From: Dunaliella salina
Taxonomy: Eukaryota; Chlorophyta; Chlorophyceae; Chlamydomonadales; Dunaliellaceae
Direction of reading: 5' to 3'
Assembly: GCA_002284615.2 (NCBI GenBank)
Contig: MU069463.1
Location: forward strand, 477,543 to 491,825
Length of the DNA: 14,283 bases
Shown here: in pieces, positions 7,054 through 13,662 of the stretch
Layout: the number at the start of each line of letters is the position of its first letter
How positions within the stretch are numbered: the first letter of the stretch is position 1
Translations under genes and position numbers: made by a program
The notes under the pieces: generated by a model
Databases searched by the model: none
Told to the model about the DNA's origin: nothing
The model's input: the letters and a program-made list of their open reading frames with translations, nothing else

Positions 7054-7262
7054 TTACACTCAGGCAGGACTTGAAAACACTGAGGTTTAGGCATGCGAGC
7101 ACACACTGAGGCACAGCTAGAAGCTTTCGCAAAAAGGTCTCCAGCACACACTCAGGCACAACTAGAATCCTTTGAGAGGTCTTCAGCACACACTGAGGCA
7201 CAGCTAAAATCCTTCGCGAATAGGTCTCCAGCACACACTCTGGCACAGCCGCAGCCTCCCTC
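7054..7262. repeat. Minisatellite, 42-45 bp units
   Basis: AGCACACACTGAGGCACAGC recurs at 7098, 7143, 7185 and 7230, with periods of 45, 42 and 45 bp. A decayed first unit lies at about 7054. Because the periods are multiples of three, one plus-strand frame reads a repeated peptide (AHTEAQLEAFAKRSP-like) from an ATG at 7093 to 7311. A minus-strand frame is also open (VPECVLETF-like). No flanking coding evidence supports either frame, so I call it a repeat, not a gene. Confidence 0.8.
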
Positions 7263-7360
7263 ACAAAGTTCCAAATCCTATACTAGAGCCTGCACAGGCA
7301 CATGCACATAATAACCTTGACATTCGTGATGTTCCAAGTCAAAGCTGCTTCATGAATGAA

Positions 7361-7602
7361 TGCACACGTCAAGATGGGCAATGAAAGACTTTGGCAAAGT
7401 TAAAGGAAAAGCACACTTATTGCTGTGTTGTGTAAAGAAGTGGAGGCCAGAAACAAAAGAGATAGAAGTAACATTGTGTGGTCACACAATGTTACTTCTA
7501 TCTCTTTTGTTTCTGGCCTCCACTTCTTCACACAACACGGCAACGAGTATGTTTCTCCTTTAACTTTGCCTAAGTCTTTCGTTGCCCATCTGGATGTGTG
7601 CA
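7361..7602. repeat. Long inverted repeat, 120 bp arms, 2 bp spacer
   Basis: The left arm 7361-7480 and right arm 7483-7602 are reverse complements at 109 of 120 positions (counted by eye), separated only by GT at 7481-7482. The 46 bp nearest the centre pair perfectly. Nine of the eleven differences are transitions. Transcribed from the plus strand, five of them would be G-U wobbles. Weaker similarity may continue outwards after small indels (GTTCCAAG on the left, CTTGG and GGAACAT on the right). No terminal target duplication is evident. It could arise from an inverted duplication, a foldback element, or a hairpin-RNA locus. Confidence 0.9.
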
Positions 7603-7942
7603 CTTGGCCCTGGAACATTCCATTTTCTTCTATTCCCTGTGTTATTGTTGTACCATTGATGATTTGTGTGGCACAACAAAAATTGAACCTAGTCAATTTC
7701 CAGTCTACATTTATAGCCAAGCAGTCATGCGTTTTTGACTGAGTGGCTCCTTGCATGTAAACCTCTATTCCAGCAGCATCATTTTGTGGTGCACAAGGCA
7801 GTTCGTCCCGGTAGACAAAAGGCCGCTGGAAGGTCAGGAATTCCGCACAGGTGACCTGCTGCTGTGGCTTTGCCTTGGCGTCAGGGCTGGCTGGGCCTGC
7901 AGGTTGGTCAACCTTGGTGCAACACAGGACCCTACGTGTGGC
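7400..7942 (-). CDS. 180-codon open frame of unknown function, part of the inverted repeat
   Basis: The minus-strand frame is open from just after a TGA at 7943-7945 to a stop at 7400-7402. It has protein-like composition (CAEFLTFQRPFVYRDELP, CLAINVDWKLTRFNFC, CATQIINGTTITQG, KKWRPETKEIEVTLC). It lacks an ATG before about residue 63. The same frame resumes upstream of the TGA and of a TAA at 7985-7987 (DAPLAQPTAVAMQAVNWTRA, to about 8090), so it may be a decayed gene or an exon. The last ~80 codons lie in the inverted repeat. The left arm, read on the plus strand, encodes a diverged copy of the same peptide (KKWRPETKEIEVTLC shared). Past the centre the frame reads the opposite arm antisense, so the natural C-terminus is probably lost. 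I do not recognise a family. Confidence 0.35.
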   Translation of the reverse strand, partial: ATRRVLCCTKVDQPAGPASPDAKAKPQQQVTCAEFLTFQRPFVYRDELPCAPQNDAAGIEVYMQGATQSKTHDCLAINVDWKLTRFNFCCATQIINGTTITQGIEENGMFQGQVHTSRWATKDLGKVKGETYSLPCCVKKWRPETKEIEVTLCDHTMLLLSLLFLASTSLHNTAISVLFL

Positions 7943-8224
7943 TCACATCCAATCAGATATGAATCCTTCATCACAGGCTTGGGCTTAATGGCATGGGCTT
8001 GCTCTTGTCCAATTCACTGCTTGCATGGCTACAGCAGTAGGCTGGGCCAATGGTGCATCGCCATCTCCTACTGCAGGTGTGCCGATTTACTCACTCCTAT
8101 TACTTTCAATCATTTTCATTAATTTGCACTTCGTGATTACATCGTACACACACTTCGTATTTGTGGTTGTGGGCAAGGAATACTTCTTTCACTCCGTAAC
8201 ATTTCGTTTTTGGGCCAAATGATG

Positions 8225-8239
8225 AAGTAAAGTAAAGTC
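8225..8239 (-). repeat. (ACTTT)n 3' tail of LINE A
   Basis: About three ACTTT units, read on the minus strand, end the family A element. They lie directly after the conserved 3'-UTR block CACGCTGGTAAGTGCC. Short tandem tails of this kind take the place of poly(A) in several LINE clades. Confidence 0.65.
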
Positions 8240-8440
8240 TACGTTGGCACTTACCAGCGTGCATTAAGGAAAGACCCAACAGTTAGCACTGGCACTAAGA
8301 GTGAGCCCCACCAAAGAAGGCTAGCTATGAGCAGCCCAGCTAATGAGGGTCCGGCGGGTCGTCGGCTATCCGTCCGGCTGCGCGTCTCGCTGTCCTGTGC
8401 GCAGCCCTCCCTGTACCCCCCTCCCCCAAACGCCCATTGC

Positions 8441-9994
8441 TTATAAGCTTACATTACTGAATTGGATGGCATTTTTGGTGCTGTGAGTTTTTGTTAGGGA
8501 CTTTACAGCGTGATAGTGGGGTTATCTGGCAGTTTTGTGTGCTTTGTCTTTGGTTAGGCCAAGTTTGCAGAGGGGATCAATAGTGTAGGGATTGAAGATA
8601 GTCCCTGCAACTCCAATTAGTATGGTATGTAGTGTGACTCTCTTATTGTGGTGTGTGCCCCAAAGAGATCTTGTACGTAAGCTTTCAATGGTGTGTTTGT
8701 GCTGATTTTGCGCAGTGTGGAGAGTTTGTTCGGGTTTGGTGTCAGAACAAAATTTGAGCTCAGTGAGGTACCTCTGTCTCTGGGATTCATTTCCTGCAGG
8801 AGATGTGTGGAGTCTCTGCCTTCAAGGGGTAAAACTATAATGCCATCAGGGCAACTGAGCTGTGTGTGTGGTGGTTGTCTGGATGGAAGCAGCCAATGTG
8901 GAATGTGTCGAAGGACAGTGTTTGGAATTTCCATACCCAGGGAGCGTAGCCTTTCTGTATTGCATACATTTATAGAGACGATGTAAGATCCAAAGTCTCC
9001 TTTGCTTATTGCTTCACCACAGATGCTGAGTGCTTGATGGTGGCGATTTATGTTCATTCTGTTTATCTGTGGGTGAGTGCATCTGAGTAAGGTATGGGAG
9101 GTACTATCAGGTGTACCACAAAGAGGGCAAAGAGAAGGCCCAGGTTAGCCACTAAAGCATCTGGCATGTTTGCCATTGTAAAGAGTGTCCGTTCGATACT
9201 TGAGGACATTGGTTTGTTCTTTGAGAGTCACAGCTTTCATGTGCCAGAAAGCATTACTAATGTTTGGATTGGCTGTGGGGTGAGCATTGGACATTCTGAG
9301 CAGGTTCTGCCAATTTTGGTAGGTATGTGTGCTGAGGTTTGCTGTTCCTAATTTGCATTTTTCATGCATTGCTTGTTTAAGTTTGTCCTTGAGGTTTTAA
9401 AGGGGCAAGTATTCTTTGTGAGAGCTATGTGTTGTGACAGATGCAGCAAGCCAATAGGGATGGAAGAAAGGAGTTTCTACCTGGTTGAGTGAGGTGTTAG
9501 CTTCATCAGGTAGCATAGCTGCTTGATGAGCAAGGGCATCTGCGCTTTTATCACCAAGGATGCCACAGTGTGATTTTACTTTGTAGAAGTGGACAGGGCC
9601 TTCTGAAGCATTAATGCAGGCTACAATTTCTTTGAGCAGTGGTGCATGTAAGTGCGTGGACATATCCATGGGTTTCAGAAGCTCGTTTTTAATCTGATAA
9701 AGTGCTGAAGAACTGTCAGTCGCAATTGAAGTGTGCCCTTGCTGTAGAGCTATCAGAGTTACAGCGAGCTCTGCTCTGTTAATAGTATAAGTGGGACCAT
9801 GGCCCTTGGGATTTATTATGCAGGTGACGGTTTCAGAGGAGGAGTTGTCTTCTGGGATGAAAAAGGATGCTCCTGCTTGCTGTGTATTCCTGTTGTCGGA
9901 GTTTATGACACTGCCATCTGTGTATGTTAGGTATCGCCTGTTTGGGGTCTTTGGTTGTTAGGGCTGCAGGTATGGTTCTGTGTTAGGGTTTGTT
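8441..9994 (-). pseudogene. LINE ORF2 remnant: RNase H, CCHC knuckle, C-terminal domain
   Basis: One minus-strand reading frame, broken by TAA codons at 9958-9960, 9397-9399 and 9145-9147. The RNase H domain shows all four catalytic acidic residues in context: YTDGS, NRAEL, ATDSSSA and the Asp of GDKSADALAH, plus the VKSHCGI motif. Further on, CPLCGTPDSTSHTLLRC is a C-x2-C-x7-H-x4-C knuckle typical of LINE C-termini. The frame ends at TAA 8617-8619. Sense translation then resumes in another frame, from 8620 (LIGVAGTIFNPYTIDPL, CKLGLTKDKAHKTAR), to a TAA at 8522-8524 and on to the final TAA at 8441-8443. A one-base deletion near 8620 explains the shift. The residues lost to stops cannot be told from sequence alone. 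The copy is inactive. Confidence 0.85.
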
Positions 9995-10024
9995 AGATTT
10001 AGATTTACATTTACATTTACATTT
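9995..10024 (-). repeat. (ATGTAA)n 3' tail of LINE B fragment
   Basis: On the minus strand ATGTAAATGTAAATGTAAAT runs on into CTAAATCTAA. It follows the family B coding end without any spacer. The tail supplies both the stop codon (TAA at 10017-10019) and three copies of TGTAA, the green-algal poly(A) motif. Confidence 0.75.
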
Positions 10025-10373
10025 GGGGATCTTCAGCCAGATTGTTCGACTGATCGGCCTGTGACTGGTCCTCGCCAGCCAACATAATATCCATAAGCTC
10101 AGAAATAAACAAATTAAGCTTGTTGTTGTGTTGCAAGAGGAAATCCTGCACACCCTGGACACTAACTTGCTGTAAATAAGGTTGTTCCATTGAAAAAACA
10201 CTTGAGAAGCAGTTGAACAGGTAAGCATGCTTTCTCCTAAAATCACAAACAGCTGCGTTTCTGCACGTGAAAAGGGCATGGACTTCATCCATAGGGTTTG
10301 TTAGACATGTTACCTGCAGACTTTTCAATAAATGGGCCTGTCTTGATGTAAAAGTGCAAGTTTTCTCCTCCAT
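10017..10373 (-). pseudogene. LINE family B ORF2 C-terminal fragment
   Basis: This 118-codon minus-strand frame aligns with the C-terminus of the plus-strand family B ORF. DEVHALFTC matches DEKHVIFLC (the H-x4-C half of the zinc knuckle), FRRKHAYLF matches LRRKFAHIF, and FISELMDI matches FISELVDF. The end, ADQSNNLAEDPQM, matches EQPNFLAEG. The first half of the knuckle keeps only one of its two cysteines. Sequence upstream of DEVH no longer aligns, so the insertion is 5'-truncated near 10300 or has decayed beyond recognition. The opening ATG at 10373 is therefore probably not meaningful. Its stop codon lies within the terminal (ATGTAA)n repeat. Confidence 0.8.
10034..10052 (-). other. 3'-terminal stem-loop of LINE B, ATGTAA-tailed copy
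   Basis: On the minus strand CAGTC and GGCTG enclose GAACAATCT. The C-to-T change turns one G-C pair into a G-U wobble in RNA, so the stem still forms. GATC flanks on both sides could lengthen it. Confidence 0.5.
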
Positions 10374-10952
10374 GTGCTAGGTGCTTTAAAAGGGAGGAAA
10401 GTGTTTTGTTTCCCTGCAACATGTTGACTGCTTCTGCGGTACCATTTCCCTTAAGGAATTTCACATTGTAAATGCGAGATAGTTTGGGTTATTATGAATG
10501 AGACTTTGCTCTCCATCATTATTCCAAATGGCAATAAGTTGCATGTGTCTCACATTCTTCCCGGAGGTTGAGAGGAAGAAGGTGGGCAAGGGGTCTTTGG
10601 AATCATAAACTTTCTGAGGGGAACTTGGCATGGACTGTGGCATGGCCAGGGTAACATGTGGACCAGCGCGTGTATCCCTTCTTCTCCCATCCCATCTGGC
10701 TGGGAAGGAGCACATAGGCAGCAGTTGGGGTAGTTGTGCTAAAAATCAAAGACGGGGTATGCATGACGAGGTAGAACATAAATGCATTATCGTAGGCAGG
10801 GCGGCAAAAGGAGAAGCCTGCAAATTTAGTTCCAAAACATCAGTGTTGGCCCCCAAAAGCGAGCTTTTCTTCTGTAAGGACTCCGGTGCTATTAAGCGGG
10901 TGTCATAGTCAAGGGGCTCGCTATCTTTTCTTGGGTAACCAGTCCATAGCGC
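10374..10952. other. Unassigned region between two LINE B copies
   Basis: Open frames of 84-92 codons exist on both strands, but neither resembles the endonuclease or linker expected upstream of a LINE reverse transcriptase. A minus-strand frame at about 10315-10494 (NVKFLKGNGTAEAVNM, KTLSSLLKHLAHGGENL) may be an older piece of the minus-strand LINE. I cannot assign the rest. Confidence 0.35.
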
Positions 10953-12602
10953 ATGAGGGCTTCAAGAATGTGTACGGGTGTGGGCAAAGTCGGATTCTTT
11001 CATTTTTTACCGGATGCAGCTGCATTATACCCTACTGTCTGTTATTACATGCGAAGGTTAAATCCCAAGACATCTCCTGGTTTTGGTGCAATTGCTGCCC
11101 CCTTTATTAAATATGCTGAAAAGAGAGTCCCTGCAATAAATGGTAGAGGTACATACAGGATCAATGTTTTGGCACCATATGTTGCTCGTTTGTTTGCTGC
11201 CATGATGGAGAAGGCCGAGATTCCTGCATGTTGGAAAGCAGCAAAGCTTACTCCCTTACATAAAAAGGGATCTCTGCTAGACCCTGCAAACTACCGCATG
11301 CTTGCTGTGAGCGATATCATGTATAGGATCTATGCAAATGTGCTTCAAGACGTTGTTACAAGGTGGTGCAGAGAGAACAACAAAATTCCAGATACACAAT
11401 TTGGTTTTTATCCAGGCCGAAACACCCTGCAGCCAATATTTATTTTGCGTCATTTGCAGCATGCGGCTCAAATTAAGCGCCCTCATTGCTCACCGAGGTT
11501 GTATGCAGCCTTCATTGATTTCAAGCAAGCTTACGATACAATACCTAGGGATGCACTTTGGACTCATCTTCAAAGCATTCGCATGCCATCTTGCTTGCTG
11601 GCTATCCTGAAAAATATTTATGACAATGATGAATACATCCTGGTGGATGGGTGTAAGCGAGCACATGTGCATCCTAGATTAGGGGTTAAGCAAGGCTGTC
11701 CATTATCCCCACTGCTATTTTCCTTGTATATTAATGATGTTGACTGCCTGGCAGAGAATGTTAGCGGTGCAGTTACTGGTGCTGAAGATTTTCATGTAAC
11801 TCACATGTTGTATGCGGATGACCTCTGCCTCACTACTAATCATCCCATTGAGCTTCAGCGCATGTTAGATAGGTTACATGGGTATGCGCAAAGGAAAGGT
11901 TTAATTATCAATGTGTCGAAGTCTGAGGTTGTGTCCTTCAATTCAAAAGGAAATAATGTTCCTATGTTCAACCTAGGTGGCGAGCAGCTCGTGCGTGCTG
12001 AGTCATTCAAATATTTGGGTATGCTGTTTATGAAACAATTTAACCCCCTTGCCTCTTCTGAGCATATGTGTGCACCTTTCTTAGCTGGATGCCGTCGTAT
12101 TAGGCACGTTGCAGATGAATATAAGCTAGCAGATAGGCCTCATACCATGCTGTGGTTGACTAAGACATATGCTCTCCCTGCTAGCATGTATGCTAGTCAA
12201 ATTTGGGGTACCAGGTTTATGAGACCAGGAGATGAGATGACCTGCCCGTTGCAGACTGTGCACCTGTGTTTATTAAAGCGAATCCTCGGAGTGAAAAAGG
12301 CTACACCAAATTGGTCTGTGTTGCGTGAATGTGGGTTTGAACCATTACAATTCTATTGGTTTCGAGCTGCTGTCAGATTTTATAATGCCTCACTTGCCTG
12401 CAACAGCACAACTTTATGCAGGGTGCTTGGAGCGGATATTGACATGAGTAGTAACTCTAAGAAGTGCTGGACATCAGAGTTTATATCTGCTTTTCAGGGA
12501 TTGGATAGGCGCAACTACTTCACACATTGCGTGTATGCAGGCCAGCCCATTAAGATAAATGATTTTGTGGTTGATTTACGGAAAAGGCATAGGAGCGTGT
12601 GA
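10953..12602 (+). CDS. LINE reverse transcriptase (family B), truncated by TGA
   Basis: This frame encodes an RNA-dependent DNA polymerase for target-primed reverse transcription. Landmarks by residue: LNPKTSPGF at ~36-44, ACWKAAKLTPLHKKG at ~92-106, NYRMLAVSDIMYRIYANVL at ~112-130, QFGFYPGRNT from 149, the first catalytic Asp in AFIDFKQAYD (D189), GVKQGCPLSP at 244-253, the YADD box with catalytic D289 and D290, INVSKSEVV shortly after, and FKYLGM at 352-357. The thumb follows (WGTRFMRPG, LKRILGVKKATPNWSVLREC). All core RT motifs look intact. The ATG at 10953 follows an in-frame TAG at 10947-10949, so the N-terminal endonuclease half is missing and this Met is unlikely to be the native start. 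The frame ends at TGA 12600-12602, but the same frame resumes at once. Confidence 0.9.
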   Translation: MRASRMCTGVGKVGFFHFLPDAAALYPTVCYYMRRLNPKTSPGFGAIAAPFIKYAEKRVPAINGRGTYRINVLAPYVARLFAAMMEKAEIPACWKAAKLTPLHKKGSLLDPANYRMLAVSDIMYRIYANVLQDVVTRWCRENNKIPDTQFGFYPGRNTLQPIFILRHLQHAAQIKRPHCSPRLYAAFIDFKQAYDTIPRDALWTHLQSIRMPSCLLAILKNIYDNDEYILVDGCKRAHVHPRLGVKQGCPLSPLLFSLYINDVDCLAENVSGAVTGAEDFHVTHMLYADDLCLTTNHPIELQRMLDRLHGYAQRKGLIINVSKSEVVSFNSKGNNVPMFNLGGEQLVRAESFKYLGMLFMKQFNPLASSEHMCAPFLAGCRRIRHVADEYKLADRPHTMLWLTKTYALPASMYASQIWGTRFMRPGDEMTCPLQTVHLCLLKRILGVKKATPNWSVLRECGFEPLQFYWFRAAVRFYNASLACNSTTLCRVLGADIDMSSNSKKCWTSEFISAFQGLDRRNYFTHCVYAGQPIKINDFVVDLRKRHRSV

Positions 12603-13121
12603 CCATCTGAGGATCATGCTGAACATGGTGCTCATTTAAACAAGTTAGCCATGTACCATAACTGGGTAGCGTTTCCCTTCCGGCATAATTCTGCTCTTGG
12701 TAAACCACTCCATACTCCTAGGTATCTGCATTTAGATTTGGGTAGGCATATGCAGAGGAACATTGCTTGCTTCCGATTGCACGCCCATAGACTCCGAGTT
12801 GAAACTTCTCATTGGCATGGACATGCACCGCAATGTGATTTATGTGTTTCAGAACAATGGCAGGATGAAAAGCACGTCATCTTTCTTTGTCCTTGCAACT
12901 TCCTGTGTTGTCTTAGAAGAAAGTTTGCACATATTTTTAGTGCCTTTCCTGCTCACAGAGTAGTGTCAAATGATACGGGATCTTTCTTTTTTTCTGATGC
13001 TTGCTCTTTAGATATAGCTCGTTTCTTTCAAAACCAAGATACTCAGACTTATTGCTTCATCTCTGAGCTTGTGGATTTCTTTCACCACACCGAGCAGCCA
13101 AACTTCCTGGCTGAAGGTTAG
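12603..13121 (+). pseudogene. C-terminal part of LINE B ORF2, beyond a single in-frame TGA
   Basis: This is in phase with the RT frame (both start positions are divisible by three) and uninterrupted to TAG 13119-13121. It contains HTPRYLHLDLGRHMQRNIA, then a zinc knuckle, CDLC through DEKHVIFLC, of the form C-x2-C-x9-H-x4-C (codons at 12834, 12843, 12873, 12888). After that come LRRKFAHIF, FISELVDFF and the terminal EQPNFLAEG. The knuckle domain is general in LINE ORF2 proteins and is thought to help bind template RNA. The break at 12600 would remove it. The TGA could have come from CGA by a CpG transition, but that is a guess. The next ATG is 12651. Confidence 0.85.
13095..13113 (+). other. 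3'-terminal stem-loop of LINE B, in coding sequence
   Basis: CAGCCA (13095-13100) pairs with TGGCTG (13108-13113) over six base pairs with a 7-nt loop. It is encoded by the final QPNFLA codons. Equivalent stems occur in the other two family B copies, on the minus strand at 6815-6833 and 10034-10052. Confidence 0.6.
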
Positions 13122-13125
13122 GTTC

Positions 13126-13143
13126 CCTTGTAAACCTTGTAAA
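13126..13143 (+). repeat. (CCTTGTAAA)2 3' tail of LINE B
   Basis: Two perfect 9-bp units start four bases after the ORF stop. Each contains TGTAA. This is the 3' end of the plus-strand family B element. Confidence 0.65.
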
Positions 13144-13298
13144 CCTTTCATTTTTTGATTCCCTGTTACCAGGTTTGAAGCATACCTGTGTAGAAGAACC
13201 TTAATTTTTGTTGCTTAATCATGAACAGGGGGCTGAATGGATATGTGGAGACAAGCTTGTCTGGCCGCACTGTATGCTTGAAGCAGGATTTGTAGGCG

Positions 13299-13553
13299 AT
13301 GTGGGGTGACAATCCCTGCGCATTTCCCTGGTGTCATACATGCATGCAGCTTAAGCGGTTAATGCCAGAGGAATTCTTGGTTGTGCATCAGCATCTTTGT
13401 TGGATCCCGATGACAGACTTGCGCGATCAGTTCCATCATTTGTTCAGCTGTGCACCTCCCGGTTGCCCAGTACGCCTCAGAGACTTCATGAACCAAGCTA
13501 ATGTTTTAGAATTAGCCAAGTTTGTGTCTGCATGCTTGACATGCTGTGCCTGA
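13299..13553 (+). pseudogene. LINE family C, C-terminal ORF2 fragment
   Basis: The translation ends in LRDQFHHLFSC, then PVRLRDFMNQANVLELAKFV and SACLTCC. This resembles the last segment of many LINE ORF2 proteins, where the zinc knuckle is followed by an LR-x(6)-LF helix and a final 'RDFM-x(n)-FV-x-CL' helix. The knuckle itself is not clearly preserved: EEFLVVHQHLC sits where E-x-H-x(4)-C would be expected. The ATG at 13299 is fortuitous, since such fragments are 5'-truncated. It differs from families A and B at the C-terminus and in the tail, so I treat it as a third family. Confidence 0.55.
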
Positions 13554-13662
13554 CTTTTGAGCAATGCTTTTATTTTTGCTTAAATTGGTCTGGTTACAGG
13601 CCTCTAAGTCTCCGCTCAGCTGCCCTTGTAGGCGGATAAAGCGATGCAACCTTACCTTACCT
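13299..13662 (+). mobile_element. LINE family C, 5'-truncated 3' end with (ACCTT)n tail
   Basis: After the ORF fragment come about 95 bp of 3' UTR. The element ends GGCGGATAAAGCGATGCA and then ACCTTACCTTACCT at 13649-13662. The pre-tail sequence and pentamer tail are similar in layout to family A (GCTGGTAAGTGCC followed by ACTTT units). It sits just downstream of the plus-strand family B copy in the same orientation. Confidence 0.6.

Larger units (their letters stand above)
8225..9994 (-). mobile_element. LINE family A, 5'-truncated, degenerate
   Basis: A non-LTR retrotransposon fragment on the minus strand. Reading 5' to 3', it holds an RNase H domain (about 9957-9450), a linker, a CCHC knuckle (9129-9079), a C-terminal domain (to 8443), a 3' UTR with a GC-rich part at about 8340-8410, and a terminal (ACTTT)n tail at 8225-8239. 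Reverse transcriptase and endonuclease are missing. It is truncated, or cut by the family B tail that starts at 9995. A detached piece of its 3' UTR recurs at 5420-5515. It belongs to the APE-type LINEs that carry RNase H. I cannot assign a clade without the RT. Confidence 0.85.
10953..13143 (+). mobile_element. LINE family B, nearly intact 3' two-thirds
   Basis: A non-LTR retrotransposon on the plus strand contains the reverse transcriptase domain, the thumb/connection region, the CCHC knuckle and the C-terminus. It ends in two CCTTGTAAA units at 13126-13143. No apurinic endonuclease domain or ORF1 is found upstream, so it is 5'-truncated near 10950 or its 5' part has decayed. There is no RNase H between the RT and the knuckle, which separates it from family A. 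Only one stop codon breaks the frame over 720 codons, so it is much younger than the other LINE fragments here. Confidence 0.88.

Noticed and set aside
7054..7262. CRISPR-like direct repeats
   Set aside because: Units adjoin with no unique spacers, vary in sequence, and lie in a eukaryotic LINE-rich context.
7751..8122. 123-codon plus-strand frame
   Set aside because: It is antisense to the better-supported minus-strand frame (7400-8090) and is rich in Cys, Trp and Leu with no motif.
8693..8986. 97-codon plus-strand frame
   Set aside because: It is the complement of the LINE A C-terminal coding region on the minus strand.
9978..9995. Telomere-like GTTAGGGTTTGTTAG
   Set aside because: Only one imperfect TTTAGGG-like unit with no tandem run. 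It lies at the end of a LINE tail of ATTTAC/ATTTAG units.
10630..10908. 92-codon plus-strand frame as LINE B endonuclease or linker
   Set aside because: It contains no endonuclease motifs, is not in phase with the RT ORF by any single simple lesion that I can show, and does not resemble known upstream regions.
12600..12602. Selenocysteine codon
   Set aside because: No LINE reverse transcriptase is known to use selenocysteine, the site is between domains, and no downstream insertion element is apparent. Ordinary nonsense decay is simpler.
10953..13121. Group II intron or retron reverse transcriptase
   Set aside because: The RT has LINE-type motifs (FKQAYD, GVKQGCPLSP, YADD) followed by a C-terminal CCHC knuckle. 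There is no maturase domain, HNH domain or intron RNA core.
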